Positions 12,900-22,837 of a DNA stretch of 64,000 bases are shown here, one piece after another. The position numbers and the translations under genes were made by a program. How positions within the stretch are numbered: the stretch's first letter is position 1; the number at the start of each line of letters is the position of its first letter. Source of the stretch: Thinopyrum elongatum (lineage: Eukaryota; Streptophyta; Magnoliopsida; Poales; Poaceae); the NCBI GenBank assembly GCA_011799875.1, contig CM022298.1, positions 494,615,180 to 494,679,179 of the forward strand, in the 5' to 3' direction. The notes beneath the pieces are model-generated. The model was given only the letters and a program-made list of their open reading frames with translations. It did no database searches and was not told the DNA's origin.

Positions 12900-13740
12900 C
12901 CCCCGGCCCAACTGGGCCACGGCCACCAGGCCGGCCCAGCTCCCCCCTCTCTGTATGGCCTCCCCCAGGAGGCCACCAAACCCTACCCCCCCACCGACAG
13001 ACTCCCCCCCCACCGTACTCTCTCTCTCTCCCTCACCCGATCCAAAACTGGATCGGGATCGGGCCGTCGCCGCACGCCGTCGCCCGTGGCTCCCCGCCTC
13101 TCCGTCGCCGCTGCGCCTCGACGCCACTCGCCGGACCGCCCCACCGTCGCCGCCTCGCGTCCTCGTCCCCTCCCCGTCGGCCACACCAAGCCACGCCGCC
13201 CCCCCTCGTTCCCCTTCAACGCCGGTGAGGCACCACCCCGGTCACCGCGCCCGCGCCCTCCCTCCTTTCTCTCGCATGCCGCGCTCCCGCCACGCCCACG
13301 TAGCCCCGCTGTGCCCTGGCCGCGTGCTGCCTCTCCCGCCCGCGTGACCGCTGTGGCCCGCGCGTGGCTGCGCCTCCGCCCGCTTGGCCGCCCGTGCTCG
13401 TGCTCGCCGCGGTCGTCACGTCCTCCCGTGCTCGGGCGCGCCCCCCCTACTGCCCGCAGCGCCAGGCCGAGCCTGGCCACGCCTGGCCCGCCCGCTCTCC
13501 TGCCGGCCTCTGCCCCTCCGTCCCCTGCTCGCCCGCCACCGCACGCCTGCGCCGCCGCTGCTCGCCCGCCCGGCCTCGCTGGCCTCCTCCGCCGCGGCGC
13601 CCCCGATTCGCCGCACCGACGCTGCGCCCGTCGGGCGCCCATGAGCCCGACTACGCGCCCGCGCCCGTTAGGCCCCGTGGGCCATAGACAGCTGGGCCCC
13701 ACCCCTGTGCCTATGACAGGTGGGCCCAGCCACAAAACGT
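12900..13740. other. GC-rich, CpG-rich block inside the unclassified element
   Basis: About 840 bp is overwhelmingly C and G and rich in CpG, opening with a CTCTCTCTCTCC tract (13018-13030) like the 5' UTR of a plant gene. Long open frames exist on both strands, but they are proline/arginine/alanine low-complexity readings that overlap each other and show no domain. It may be a captured promoter plus first exon. Nothing here proves coding. Confidence 0.5.
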
Positions 13741-14338
13741 TAAAAAAATAAATAAATAGATTTAATAAAATCAATAATTAGTAATTAATTAATTAATTAA
13801 GTTAATTAATCCTGATTAGGTTAATCTAATTTAGTTAATTAGTTTAATTAAGTATTAATTAATTAGTTAACCACTAATTAGCCAACAGCCTATGACAGGT
13901 GGGACCCACTGGTCCTGACATCATGCTGACGTCATGCTGACGTCAGCAAACACTGTTTCGGATAATTCTAATTTAAATAATTAATTAAATTCCAAAAATT
14001 GTTTTAAACTTTAGAAATTAATATAAAATAATCCGTAGCTCAGATTGAAAAACTTTGTACATGAAAGTTGCTCAGGACGACGAGACGAATCCGAATACGC
14101 GATCCGTTCGTCCGCCACATGTCCCTAACTATCCGAACATGGAACCGTTCCCCTCCGGTCATTTGTCTGACAAATGTCCGAAACCGGGAAAACATTCCCG
14201 GATGAATTCCCCCTTCGCCAGTATCACCCGGCACTGCGTTAGATCACCGCTGTCATCGCGTATTGCCATGTTATGCCTTGTGCTGCTTTTGTTCGCTGTG
14301 TATTTATACTGTTTCCTCCCCCTCTTCTCTCTCGTTAG

Positions 14339-14428
14339 ACCCCGACACCGACGTCGTCCCCGAGACCGACGCAGCTCCGGAGACTGACGCCACCTTTGAC
14401 GACCTTGCGCTTGCCGCCAAGCAACCAG
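14339..14428 (+). CDS. possible acidic exon of the unclassified element's gene
   Basis: The stretch follows an AG acceptor-like site (CTCGTTAG) and reads as an acidic repeat (DTDVVPETDAAPETDATFDD) ending in LALAAKQP. It closes at CAG before GCAAG, which would be a GC-type donor. Its end phase (one base left over) fits the start phase of the exon at 16020. The exon call is inference from composition, splice-like borders and phase. I see no family match and the 5' start is not resolved. Confidence 0.35.
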
Positions 14429-15659
14429 GCAAGCCCCCCCTTTGATCATCCCGATATCGCCAATTCTAATTTCCCATGCTTGCATTAGAATTGCTGCTGC
14501 TGCTTTACCTATCCTGATGCATAGCCTGTTTATTGTATCCTGCTGTTGATAATTACCTGCATATCCTAAACTGCTTAGTATAGGCTGGGTAGAGACCTAT
14601 CAGTGACCCCACTAGTCCCGACCGCCCCGCTGGATTATCCGAAGACCCGATCAACGGGATTGAAGACCAGGCCCCGACACCGCACATCACCCCTCCCTTA
14701 GTTGTAACGACACTGCAGCGTTACTATCGAGTGCCGAGGGTGAAACCTCTTGTAGCACTTCTGATGTTAACTCTATAGAGTAACTATTCGGTCGTGGTCA
14801 TCGAGGGTGATTCCTCCTTCACCGCTTCCGATAACGACGCCGTCGTACAACACCTCAAGTGTGAACCCAGTGAGGGTGATTCCTCCGAGTTCACCTTGAC
14901 GGATACATCGAGTAGGAATCCAACAAGGGTGATACCTCGGATTCCCCTGATGTTATGGACACACGGATACTTGGACTTTACACTGTTACTTGGATAGGCG
15001 GGTCGACCCTGAGGGGTACCCGCGTGCGCCTGAGAGGCGAGTGTTGTGAAGACGGGTGCCTGTATGGTGCCCGAGTGATGAATACGAGGCGTGGCCGGGC
15101 ATTCTTAACCCTTGCAGCAAGTCCTCGAGATGGGGCGACGGGGTGACATCTTTCGTGAGTCTCTGCTCATTACCGCAAGCCCAAGTTACTAGCGATTTGG
15201 ATATTTGATCCGAGCAGGCCTCTGGTCTGATAGCACTAACCATCACGTGGGCATAGTATTGGCGTTCTGCATCGTAGCATCAGCCGACAGTTCTGTCAGA
15301 CGTCCAGTTCAGCATTGTGGCATGGTCGGATCGTACCGACCCTCCGAGGCGGTGCTGGTATCCACCCTGCACACAACGACCCGGAGTGCACAGGGCGATG
15401 GCCCAAGACCCCTGAGTGCTTAGGATGTAGACCGGCGGGGACCTCTCTGCTGAACTTTAGGTAGGGCTGCGTTGTATCGTTTGGCCGAGGCCGGGCATGA
15501 CCCAGGAAAGTGTGTCCGGCCGGAGTTAATCAAGCGTGTTGGGTAAGTTGGTGCACCCCTGCAGGGAAGAAAACTTCTATCGATAGCCTGTCCTACGGTA
15601 ACGGACACTCGGAGTTGTATCCCGATTGATACAGCTAGAAGTTGAGATGAGACCTGGAT

Positions 15660-15785
15660 ATGAGGCTCTGGGATTGCTTCTCGCAGGGAGTCGAGAAGTG
15701 ATCTCAGGACGAGGTTGATGACTGTATGGCTTTGGGATTGCTTTCTCGCAGGGAGTCGAGAAAGGATCTCTGGGTGAGGTTGAGA
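15660..15785 (+). repeat. tandem duplication of about 65 bp
   Basis: Two units carry GGGATTGCTTCTCGCAGGGA-like sequence followed by GTCGAGAA and GATCTC, at about 15669 and 15733. They lie in the presumed intron of the element. A looser threefold motif, GAGGGTGATTCCTCC and variants, lies at about 14803-14945. Confidence 0.6.
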
Positions 15786-16019
15786 CTTAAGGATACTGCT
15801 ACATTATATGGTACTGTCTACACTCTTCTAATGCTGCAAGACCTCTGAAGATGCTAGCCTTCGATAGGACTAGGCCTTCTCTCTATTCTGGCATTTCTGC
15901 AGCCCAGTCCACATATACAGCCTCTCATTGAAAATGTTGTATATGTAGTGTAGATCCTTGCTTGCTGAGTACTTTTGAGTACTCACGGTTGCTTTGTTTT
16001 CCTTTTCTCCCCATATCAG

Positions 16020-16129
16020 TTTGTCATGACCAAGATGACGGAGCCCCTGAGACAGCTGTCCCCGCCGACGATCGATACTACTACCCCGAGGGTGGTTATT
16101 ACTTCGAGTTGACTGACGACCAGGAGTAG
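16020..16129 (+). CDS. possible terminal exon, acidic Tyr/Gly-rich
   Basis: A pyrimidine-rich stretch ending CCATATCAG precedes a frame reading CHDQDDGAPE, then DDRYYYPEGGYYFE, then LTDDQE and a TAG at 16127-16129. The first two bases complete a codon begun by the 14339-14428 exon, so the two are phase-compatible across a 1591-bp GC-AG intron. The alternation of Asp/Glu with Tyr and Gly is not random-looking. I recall a similar ending in related repeat copies, which would argue for selection, but could not check it. The function is unknown. Confidence 0.4.
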
Positions 16130-17418
16130 GATCGGAGGGTCCCAGGCAGGAGGCCTACGCCTTTCGATCGTAGTGTTTTATTTTGCCCCGCCTTTCTAAA
16201 GGCCTTTCTGTTTCTGTTTCATATCTGTACTCAGATATCTGATGCTTCCGCTGACGCTTGTACGCAAGCTTATGTATTCGAGCCCTCGAGGCCCCTGGCT
16301 TGTAATATAAAGCTTGTATGACTTTATTTATGTTTTAGAGTTGTGTTGTGATATCTTCCCGTGAGTCCTTAGGCTTGATCGTGTGCATTTGCGTGTATGA
16401 TTAGTGCATGATTGGGCCGGGGGCGTCACAATGGAGCTGGCACACTTCAATGTTGTCATGGAGGAGGAGGAGCCAGCGCCAACGCTGTTGTCGGTGTTCT
16501 AGCAGACACAAGAGGAGCAGCGGTACAACCTATCCCTCCTCGCGCAACACCGACTAGCGGAGGGCCAAATCTCCGACGATTTCGCGAGCGAGAAGGCCGT
16601 GACGGCCATGGCCACAGAGAACACCAACTTTGTCACCGAGCAGCAGGCGTTGTATGAGGTTGCGCGCGTTCGCGCCAACTGCAATGCGGTCGTGGCGCAG
16701 TTGGACGCGGAGGCGGCGCAGGTGACCATGGATGAGAACATTCGCAGTTGTGAGTCGTTCTCACCGCCAATTGTGCTTCCTTCGCGCCGCTACAACAACG
16801 AGGCCGGTCCACCCACGACCACCATCGACCTCACGCCCACCCGCGATGGACAGGTCGCAAACTCTGACGAGGAGTAAAGCATGGAGACGGCGGAGCCTCG
16901 AGTCCCATGTTGGCCAGTCTGTGTCACATGTCCTACTCTTCCACGCCGACGGCCGTACCTTCACTTTGTGAGTCTCATGGACGCCGGGCATGGACACGGG
17001 AGGGAACAACACGGTCTTGGAGGACAGGAGTCGGCGAAGATTTAGACTATGTTAGGGTTCGGACACTTTTGTTTAATGAAATATATAAAAAATGTAATGA
17101 ATGTGGTCGGGTCTAAATAAAAATCATCCGGTTTGCATAAAAAACGTTCGGTTTGGTTAAATTAACTTTCAAATGTATGCATGCACGGTTGGATGGCCTA
17201 CTCCGATACCACTATCCGCGGACGAATGATGTGTATGTTCTAGGGCTCAGCATTGGACATTCCCTAACCAGGTATAAACAAAAAAATATTTGCGCTATGG
17301 AAAAGGGGGATTGCTGGTTTTCATGGTTTGGCCAAACCAGGGAAAGCATTCACAACTATGTTAATTGGTTTAGCTGTAATAACGGTCTTGACAAAAACCG
17401 CTAGTTTAGTCCTAGTTG

Positions 17419-18313
17419 GTACGTCCCATTTCTCACTTTCCCCTCTCAAAGAACACTGTTTGAGAGGCGTCTCCGAGGAGAAAAGCGAGGCTGAGGGCCT
17501 CCCAGCCCGATTCCCTGCTGCTTCCGTCGGCGCTGCCGGCCGAAGTTGGCATGGGATAGGTGCTCGGGCTCCTCTTGTGCATAGTAGTGTTAGATTTGTG
17601 CTAGTCTGTGTGGTTTTCGGCCTTGTGCTGGTCTGGCGTCATGCCGATAGGGTGATTCCATTGAAGCTCGCGAGCAGCTTTCGATGGACGCTGCCGTCTT
17701 GTTCTGCTGCTTCTCCATGGTGGGGAGGAGGAAGAGGAGACGGATCTGGCGAAGCCCAACTAATAAGCTCGCTGTCGCTTGCTGTGTCTCTGATCTACAA
17801 GAAGGTCAGCTACTTCTTCTCCATCCCGACGGCCATCGAGGTGGTGGGCGGCGAGCGCTGGAGAGGTAGAAGACTGGAGCAAATGGATTGGGTTCGACCT
17901 CATAGCGGTGGTCTTCGCGGTGGAGGTGCTGCCGCCTGCAGTTGCGGTCGAAGGCCGGTCGACATCGCCGGACCACTGCATCCTCTGGCCGAAGGGCGGC
18001 CATCCCCTATTCCTCCTGGCCAAGATGCCTTAAAGGAGGCAGGTCTACTTCTCGCCGGCAGCCATGACTTGTTGCCATGGCGCCCTTGTTGCCCCAAGTG
18101 GCTTCGTCCCCGGCGGCGGCGAGGTGTATCCGGCGTGGAAGCAGTGGACCTGATCTCGTTTTTGTTTTAAGTCCGGGGTCCTTTCTGCAAGTTTCAGGGA
18201 CTTGTCTGTAATTTCCAGTTTTCTGTTGGTTCTGGGTGTAAAATGTACTATCTTCTGTTCCCTGGATAAAGCTTTCGGGATCCTTCGGGGTCCCTATCTT
18301 GTTCAAAAAAAAA
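17419..18313 (+). mobile_element. retroposon with poly-A tail and 9-bp target duplication
   Basis: TCCTAGTTG occurs at 17410-17418 and again at 18314-18322, directly after a nine-A tail (18305-18313). This is the signature of target-primed insertion. The 895-bp insert has a GC-rich body and a 3' UTR-like end (CCTGGATAAAGCTTTCGGGA). A frame is open across most of it but gives low-complexity protein with no domain, so I do not call it coding. It could be a non-autonomous or 5'-truncated LINE or a processed transcript copy. Confidence 0.75.
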
Positions 18314-18322
18314 TCCTAGTTG

Positions 18323-18817
18323 CAAATAGCATGTTTATTTCTGATTCTTTTCACGTATGGAAACGATCTTGAAAAGAGCCGTCCCGTCTCTCATGCTTTC
18401 GGATATTGTTCAACGCAAATCTGGTAATTGGGCGTTGGTAAGCCTTGTGTTAAAAAAAAATCACTCACACGTGCATTGCGTGTGGATTTTTCGGTCAAAT
18501 GTGGTGACGTGTGCGCCTGTTTGGACGCAACACGGAGCACCTCAATAGCCCATGGCACTTGTGAGTCACAACAGATTCGTGATGTGGAAAGAGTGGGTGA
18601 GGATAGGGAACCGCCCTGCCGTGTTCCTTCCCTGTCATCTGTACCAAGAAATAGGCTGGTGCTATATTGGAGGTTGTCGTTTACTAGAAAAGCAATTCTG
18701 ACCACCTCTTGTTGAAATTGAGCCAACCTTATTTATTATATCCAATACTTTTTAAACTAAATCTCAGAGGCTCATATGACTCATTCGAAAGGGGGTATGG
18801 AGGGGTGTGTTGGTCCA
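18323..18817. other. unassigned sequence
   Basis: About 500 bp with no domain-bearing frame and no terminal repeats that I can recognise. It continues the sequence left of the retroposon (17268-17409), so both belong to the older host DNA. Confidence 0.4.
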
Positions 18818-18919
18818 AGCTTGGTAGGAGTATACATTAAACAAAATGCTTGGTAGGAGTATACAGTAAAAAAATGCTTTGTAGGAGTATACATTTAAAA
18901 AAAATGCTTGGTAGGAGAA
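18818..18919 (+). repeat. short tandem repeat, about 28-30 bp x 3.5
   Basis: The unit is ATGCTTGGTAGGAGTATACA followed by an A-rich spacer. Copies begin near 18818, 18847, 18875 and 18904, and the last is partial. Copies differ by a few bases and by A-run length. Confidence 0.8.
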
Positions 18920-19660
18920 ACTAGCTATACTTCAGCATTGAGACCCATTTCGTGGTCGGCATTAACCTGTGCCTGGCCGTTTTCATCGCTTCATAAATGA
19001 TCACCACCACCACCAGAAGTTTTCAGGTCGTCAGGTCTGAGGCTTGGCTCCACCTGTCATTCTCATGCTAGAGGATTCCCACATCTGAACAGCACAGCGG
19101 CACAGTGCACCTGTGACCTTGGAAAGCACGATCGGTTAAGGTGGCAATGTACATCTTGATCCTGTACGAAGAATAGAAACTGTCATCCCACCAGAAAATT
19201 TACTGTGCCTAATGACTCCCCTCCAGTCTCCCCCTCACATTTGACAGGCTTCTCCGGCCATGTCCCACGCCTTTCCGGGCGCCGGCGACTACTGCACCTG
19301 GGAGTTAGACACTCACAATCTGATGTGATTCTACGTGAACAAAACACTCCAGCTATTCCGTGTCTCTGGGTGGGTGGTTGATCGTTTGACCCTATTCTTC
19401 TTCAATGGTCCATGGGATATAATGTATCATTCTCTTCTTTCGCTCTCACACCTATTTTTGACCCCCTGTGCGGGGAGCACCGAGGAGCCAAGCTGGTGTA
19501 AATTCGGCGAATCATATCGGTTCGCTTTTGATGTCGAAGCATCTGACGAAGCAGCGGCGGAGCTAGCTTGAGCATAATTAGCGAGTGGACATCGCTTAAA
19601 GGGGAATAGATTGGTCAATTATTATTTTTAGTTTAAGACACATGCTAGAGTAGTCTGCAG
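18920..19660. other. unassigned sequence, possible gene remnant
   Basis: No domain is recognised. A short frame near 19480-19571 reads EEPSWCKFGESYRFAFDVEA and ends in a stop, and ATGTCCCACGCC at 19260 opens a 22-codon frame. These might be remnants of a host gene, but neither has splice or family support. Confidence 0.3.
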
Positions 19661-19662
19661 TA

Positions 19663-19834
19663 CTTTCTCTAACGGAACGCATAATTGAAATGGGTGTATG
19701 TCCTACACAAAGATCTGCCCATGTAAAGGAGTCATCCCTAATAAAGAAAAAAAGGTGTCTACAACACCGTCGTGAAGACGAAAGTTACACAAAGTTATAT
19801 TAAATCAACGACACTTATTTTAAGACGGAGAAAG
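19663..19834. mobile_element. Stowaway-like MITE, degenerate
   Basis: The left end CTTTCTCTAACGGAACG and the right end GACGGAGAAAG are flanked by TA on both sides (19661-19662, 19835-19836). The right half (ACACTTATTTTAAGACGG) matches the familiar Triticeae Stowaway/Mariner end. At 172 bp it is in the usual size range. The left arm is diverged. Confidence 0.5.
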
Positions 19835-19836
19835 TA

Positions 19837-20295
19837 CTAGCGTTCTCTTGAGGCCAACAACCAAGCCGATGACAATGTCAAAGCGGCCAAAAAACGTTGG
19901 CTTTAGCAGTCCTCCTTGTTCCGGAGTTCATCGTCGGCATGAATTGCTGGCAGCACGGAGCCTGCCCTTGGCGCCACGTTCCATTGATGGGCACATCGCT
20001 CATGCGTTTCCTGGTGCGCACCATATCTCTTCAAGATGATAGCGGTGTGGTGGAAGATGATCGTGTCGTTCCGCTCTGGCCGGCCGTTTCTGCTCGGGGG
20101 TCAAGGCCCAAAGCTTCCCTACGCACGTTCATAATCTGATATCTCCCTCGCCACGATGCAGCCAAACACTACCGGAAACGGTCTCGGCGGATGATCGCAC
20201 GGTGGATAGAGCGGCGGGTGCCGCAGCCCACGAGGCCACGACCCTGGAGTCTGATCTGTCCCCCGTCCAACATCTGTTGTGCGCTGCCTGCCACG
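19837..20295. other. unassigned sequence
   Basis: A moderately GC-rich stretch with short frames on the plus strand only. There is no domain, repeat or terminal structure that I can name. Confidence 0.35.
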
Positions 20296-20297
20296 GA

Positions 20298-20365
20298 GTA
20301 TTCCGTTTTAAAATAAGTGTCTCAACTTTGTATTAAATTTAGTATAAAATATTTTTAAAATAAAA
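20298..20365 (+). mobile_element. half of a Stowaway-like MITE
   Basis: TTCCGTTTTAAAATAAGTGT followed by CTCAACTTTGTATTAAATTT is the left half of a common Triticeae Mariner-type MITE. The matching right half is absent and the sequence runs into AT-rich DNA. Confidence 0.45.
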
Positions 20366-20591
20366 TGATCCTGATGTACCTTTTTTTTATGTACCTGTTA
20401 AATGCATGCAGGAAATGATGAAGAGAACGAACGTTTCTTCTAAACAGAAACACGGGATTGTATGAGCTTGTCCTCCCCGTTCAAGCATCTTGCTAGACCC
20501 AAGACCAGAACGAACGTGCTGGAATACACGTCTGTCATGTCCCACCTAGGTGATTTGAGTACATATCCTGTGCTCCCGTTCCTTTCTTTTA

Positions 20592-20949
20592 GGGGCTGTG
20601 CTCTGATTCCTAAAATGCTCCCGTGCTACGATCTTTAAAAAAAAACACATTTCAATGTTTTAAAAAATTCCGGAAAAAGTTGTGCAAGTTCACAAGACAT
20701 GTGTCACATTCCCTAAATATTTCAAATCTAAATTCGAATGACACATGGAGAAACAAAAAAGAGATATCTGAAGGTGAATAGTGTCATTTTTCTGCTTTGT
20801 CTTTTTACTATTCATGCAGATTTATCTTTTTGTTTCTCCTTGTATATTTCGTAGACACATGTCATGTTAACATTCGCAATTTTTGAAACACTCAAATTTA
20901 TTTTTCAGATGTCTGGAGCATGGGAGCATTTAAGGTGTGGGGGGCACCT
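20592..20949. mobile_element. foldback MITE with long inverted arms
   Basis: The left arm (about 20592-20765) and right arm (about 20805-20949) are inverted copies. AAATGCTCCCGTGCT faces AGCATGGGAGCATTT, GACATGTGTC faces GACACATGTC, and GGAGAAACAAAAAAGA faces TCTTTTTGTTTCTCC. The centre also folds (GAATAGTGTC). It is non-coding. Ends are approximate and no target duplication was settled. Confidence 0.65.
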
Positions 20950-21552
20950 CATATTTCCTAGAGGCGGGTTGAAATCATGTATTTTTTTTAAGTAAAAAGG
21001 AGCATAAGATTCGCTCCAAAAAAGAACAAAAGAAAGGGGTAAATATTGATTGTCAGTTAGGTCAACGTGCTTTGGTGCCAGCTAGCATCATTTTGCAAAA
21101 ATAAAAAGGGAATAATGCAGTTGTGTGATGGGTCATCGTATAATTGCAAGTGTCGGACAACATTGTTTGTTAGTCATATTCAGCTACGGAGGAGAAGGGC
21201 ATAGTCTCGTTAAAGGGTGTAGCCTCGACCTAGACAGGAACTTTGCTTTGTATGGAGTCATTGACAAGACCATAAACTTTCTCGAGGACAATTCCTATAA
21301 AACCTTGGGGAGGGGGAGCCTTAGATGAGAGAGATCACCTCAAATAAGGTTAGGCCACACCTAGGAGAAGTGGGAGCCCTTTGTCATATGAGAGATGAGT
21401 TACAAGTGGTTCATCTGATGCTTTTTTAACAACCTATTGACTATGAATGACTATCAATGCTCTTGGTGGATGGAAGAAGTAAAGGGCGAACAAGACTAAC
21501 TTAATATGTAAAGATGTAAATAGTTTATAGAATATAACTTCTATCTTTTCAC
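20950..21552. other. unassigned AT-rich sequence
   Basis: No recognisable domain. One 67-codon frame (21125-21328) has no similarity that I know. No terminal repeats are seen. Confidence 0.35.
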
Positions 21553-22064
21553 TAAGGCGTCCATAGCATATGCCCAGACCGTTGCCAAATCCACTTTTGA
21601 GGCATTTGACACGATGACAACCACTTTCTAATTGATGCTATAATTTTTTCTAGGGAATCATAGCAGCTAATTACTCTGATACCCATTTCCTCCATGCAAT
21701 GAAAGATGGGACAATCTATTTATTAGGAGACTGGTTTTTTGTGTGCATCACTCACTTTTGTTCTTCTTCTCGGCAAACAAAAAAAAGAAATAAAAACATA
21801 AATATTTATTTTTCTAACAATGAGTTAAAGGCATTGGTATTAACTTAAAAACAAAATTAAAGAAAGAAACTTAAAACAAGTGATGATAAAAACTCACACA
21901 AATTGCAGAACAAATATATATAGTAGTGCAATTTTCAAACAACAGTATAATTTAAGACGTTTAGCATCGATGTCAAATCCACTGCCCAGTTGGTGCCACA
22001 ATTTTTTCTAGGGAATTGGAGTAGCTGGTTGCTCCGATGCGCACTTCCTCCATGAAATAAAATA
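21553..22064 (+). repeat. degenerate direct duplication, copies about 400 bp apart
   Basis: The block near 21590-21710 (CAAATCCAC, ATTTTTTCTAGGGAAT, TAGCAGCTAATTACTCTGAT, TTCCTCCATG) recurs near 21970-22060 in the same order and orientation, with substitutions and a shorter 5' part. The 240 bp between them are AT-rich. The source is unknown. Confidence 0.6.
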
Positions 22065-22066
22065 TA

Positions 22067-22346
22067 GGGGTTTTTTGGATGGAGAATAAGATTTTGAAAT
22101 TTGCCCCACCTAAGGTATGGCGAGTTTGACCACCTTAGGTGAGTGTTTCATTCAAACCATGCCTTAGGAAAGATGCTTTTTGCCGCATTAAGACCCTACA
22201 TCGTATTCACCCAAAAAGCATGACAAGATTCCCTTAGGCTTGCTGACTTGTGGCTTCAATTTTATTGAACTAACTTTAGTTTGAAAAAATGTGGCATTGG
22301 TAGGCATATAACCTTACAGTCTCATGGTATCATTCAACAAAAAGCC
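22067..22346. mobile_element. possible Tourist/Harbinger-type MITE
   Basis: The 280 bp start GGGGTTTTTTGGATG and end CATTCAACAAAAAGCC, which gives loose inverted ends, with an internal palindrome CACCTAAGGT / ACCTTAGGTG near 22109-22141. Flanking trinucleotides are AT-rich but not identical, so the boundary is uncertain. Confidence 0.4.
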
Positions 22347-22837
22347 TAAGAATCTTCCTATCTCAACTACCAGCAAATGATAACCTTCAATTCCAGAAGC
22401 TCTGCCCCAAGTCCACTTGACGTCGTGCTCTCACCCTGCTCCACATCGCACCTCGGATCCATCATTGAGCTCATGCAACAACACACAATGCCTCCTTTCG
22501 ACAAGGCGCCTCGGCTCCGCATGGGGCCTCGCGCTGACCAATACCTTGGCATGGAGTGCGAGATGGATATGTATTTAGGAGAGGAACATGTGAGCTGAGA
22601 AGAGGAGATGAAGAAGGAGATGGATTTGTTCGGAGTAGAAAGGGGGTCTTTTTCATGGTTAAGACAAACCCAAGGAACTCATGTGAAGGGAAGCGACGAA
22701 TATTGGATCGGTCTAGTTTCGCGTGTGTGGGCTCCCTTTCTTATAGATTGTGAGTTTATGCCATAAGAGTGGTCGCAACTCGGTTTCTCAGGACATTGTT
22801 GAGGAGGTGACAACATTTTGATGTACTCAACATTGAT
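22347..22837. other. unassigned sequence left of gypsy element A
   Basis: Short frames only, with no domain. It ends where recognisable gypsy RT/RNase H sequence begins, so element A is truncated on its left here. Confidence 0.35.

Larger units (their letters stand above)
12418..16430 (+). mobile_element. unclassified 4.0-kb element with TGTAACACCCCC / TGTGACGCCCCC ends
   Basis: The element starts TGTAACACCCCC and ends GGGGGCGTCACA, a 12-bp terminal inverted repeat with two mismatches. It is flanked by CTGGA (12413-12417) and ATGGA (16431-16435), a 5-bp duplication with one change. Removing it with one copy restores a host reading frame. No long direct LTR is visible. The order is an AT-rich start, a very GC-rich block (12900-13740), an AT-rich block with ATTAATTA runs (13741-13880), then a region with two phase-compatible acidic exons. 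The ends look like a high-copy Triticeae repeat I have met before, but I cannot assign it to a superfamily. A 5-bp duplication would fit an LTR-type integrase but also other enzymes. Confidence 0.7.
12194..16877 (+). pseudogene. unknown coiled-coil-like ORF split by the 4-kb element
   Basis: I do not recognise this gene. The left piece (to 12417) includes LPANSSKVLDDDPTKETAFED. The right piece (from 16431) includes a Glu-rich run, GQISDDFASEKAVTAMATEN and an acidic end SDEE with its stop at 16875. If 12418-16435 (insert plus one target copy) is ignored, the frame runs straight across the join, so both halves were one ORF. Other defects are a TAG in frame at 16500 and stops near 12218 and 12238. 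Ala/Glu-rich stretches suggest helix or coiled coil. Its position inside Harbinger-type ends suggests a transposon-carried gene. Confidence 0.6.
11577..17264. mobile_element. PIF/Harbinger-like DNA transposon, interrupted by a 4-kb insertion
   Basis: The left end GAGCACCTCCAACATAG (11577) and the reverse complement of the right end GGGAATGTCCAATGCTGAG (17264) form imperfect terminal inverted repeats. Both are flanked by TAA (11574-11576 and 17265-17267), the 3-bp target duplication typical of Harbinger. Without the nested element and its target duplication it is about 1.67 kb. It contains a TATA-like CTATTTAAAC at 12112-12121 and an ORF of unknown function. No DDE transposase is seen, so it is non-autonomous or uses another copy's enzyme. 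A second element with similar ends lies at 23278-25736. Confidence 0.75.

Noticed and set aside
12816..13774. Long overlapping frames on both strands in the GC-rich block
   Set aside because: Pro/Arg/Ala low-complexity readings expected in GC-rich DNA, with no domain and several mutually overlapping frames.
17328..18170. 280-codon plus-strand frame
   Set aside because: It starts outside the retroposon and crosses its border, has no domain, and looks like low-complexity translation of a GC-rich retroposon.
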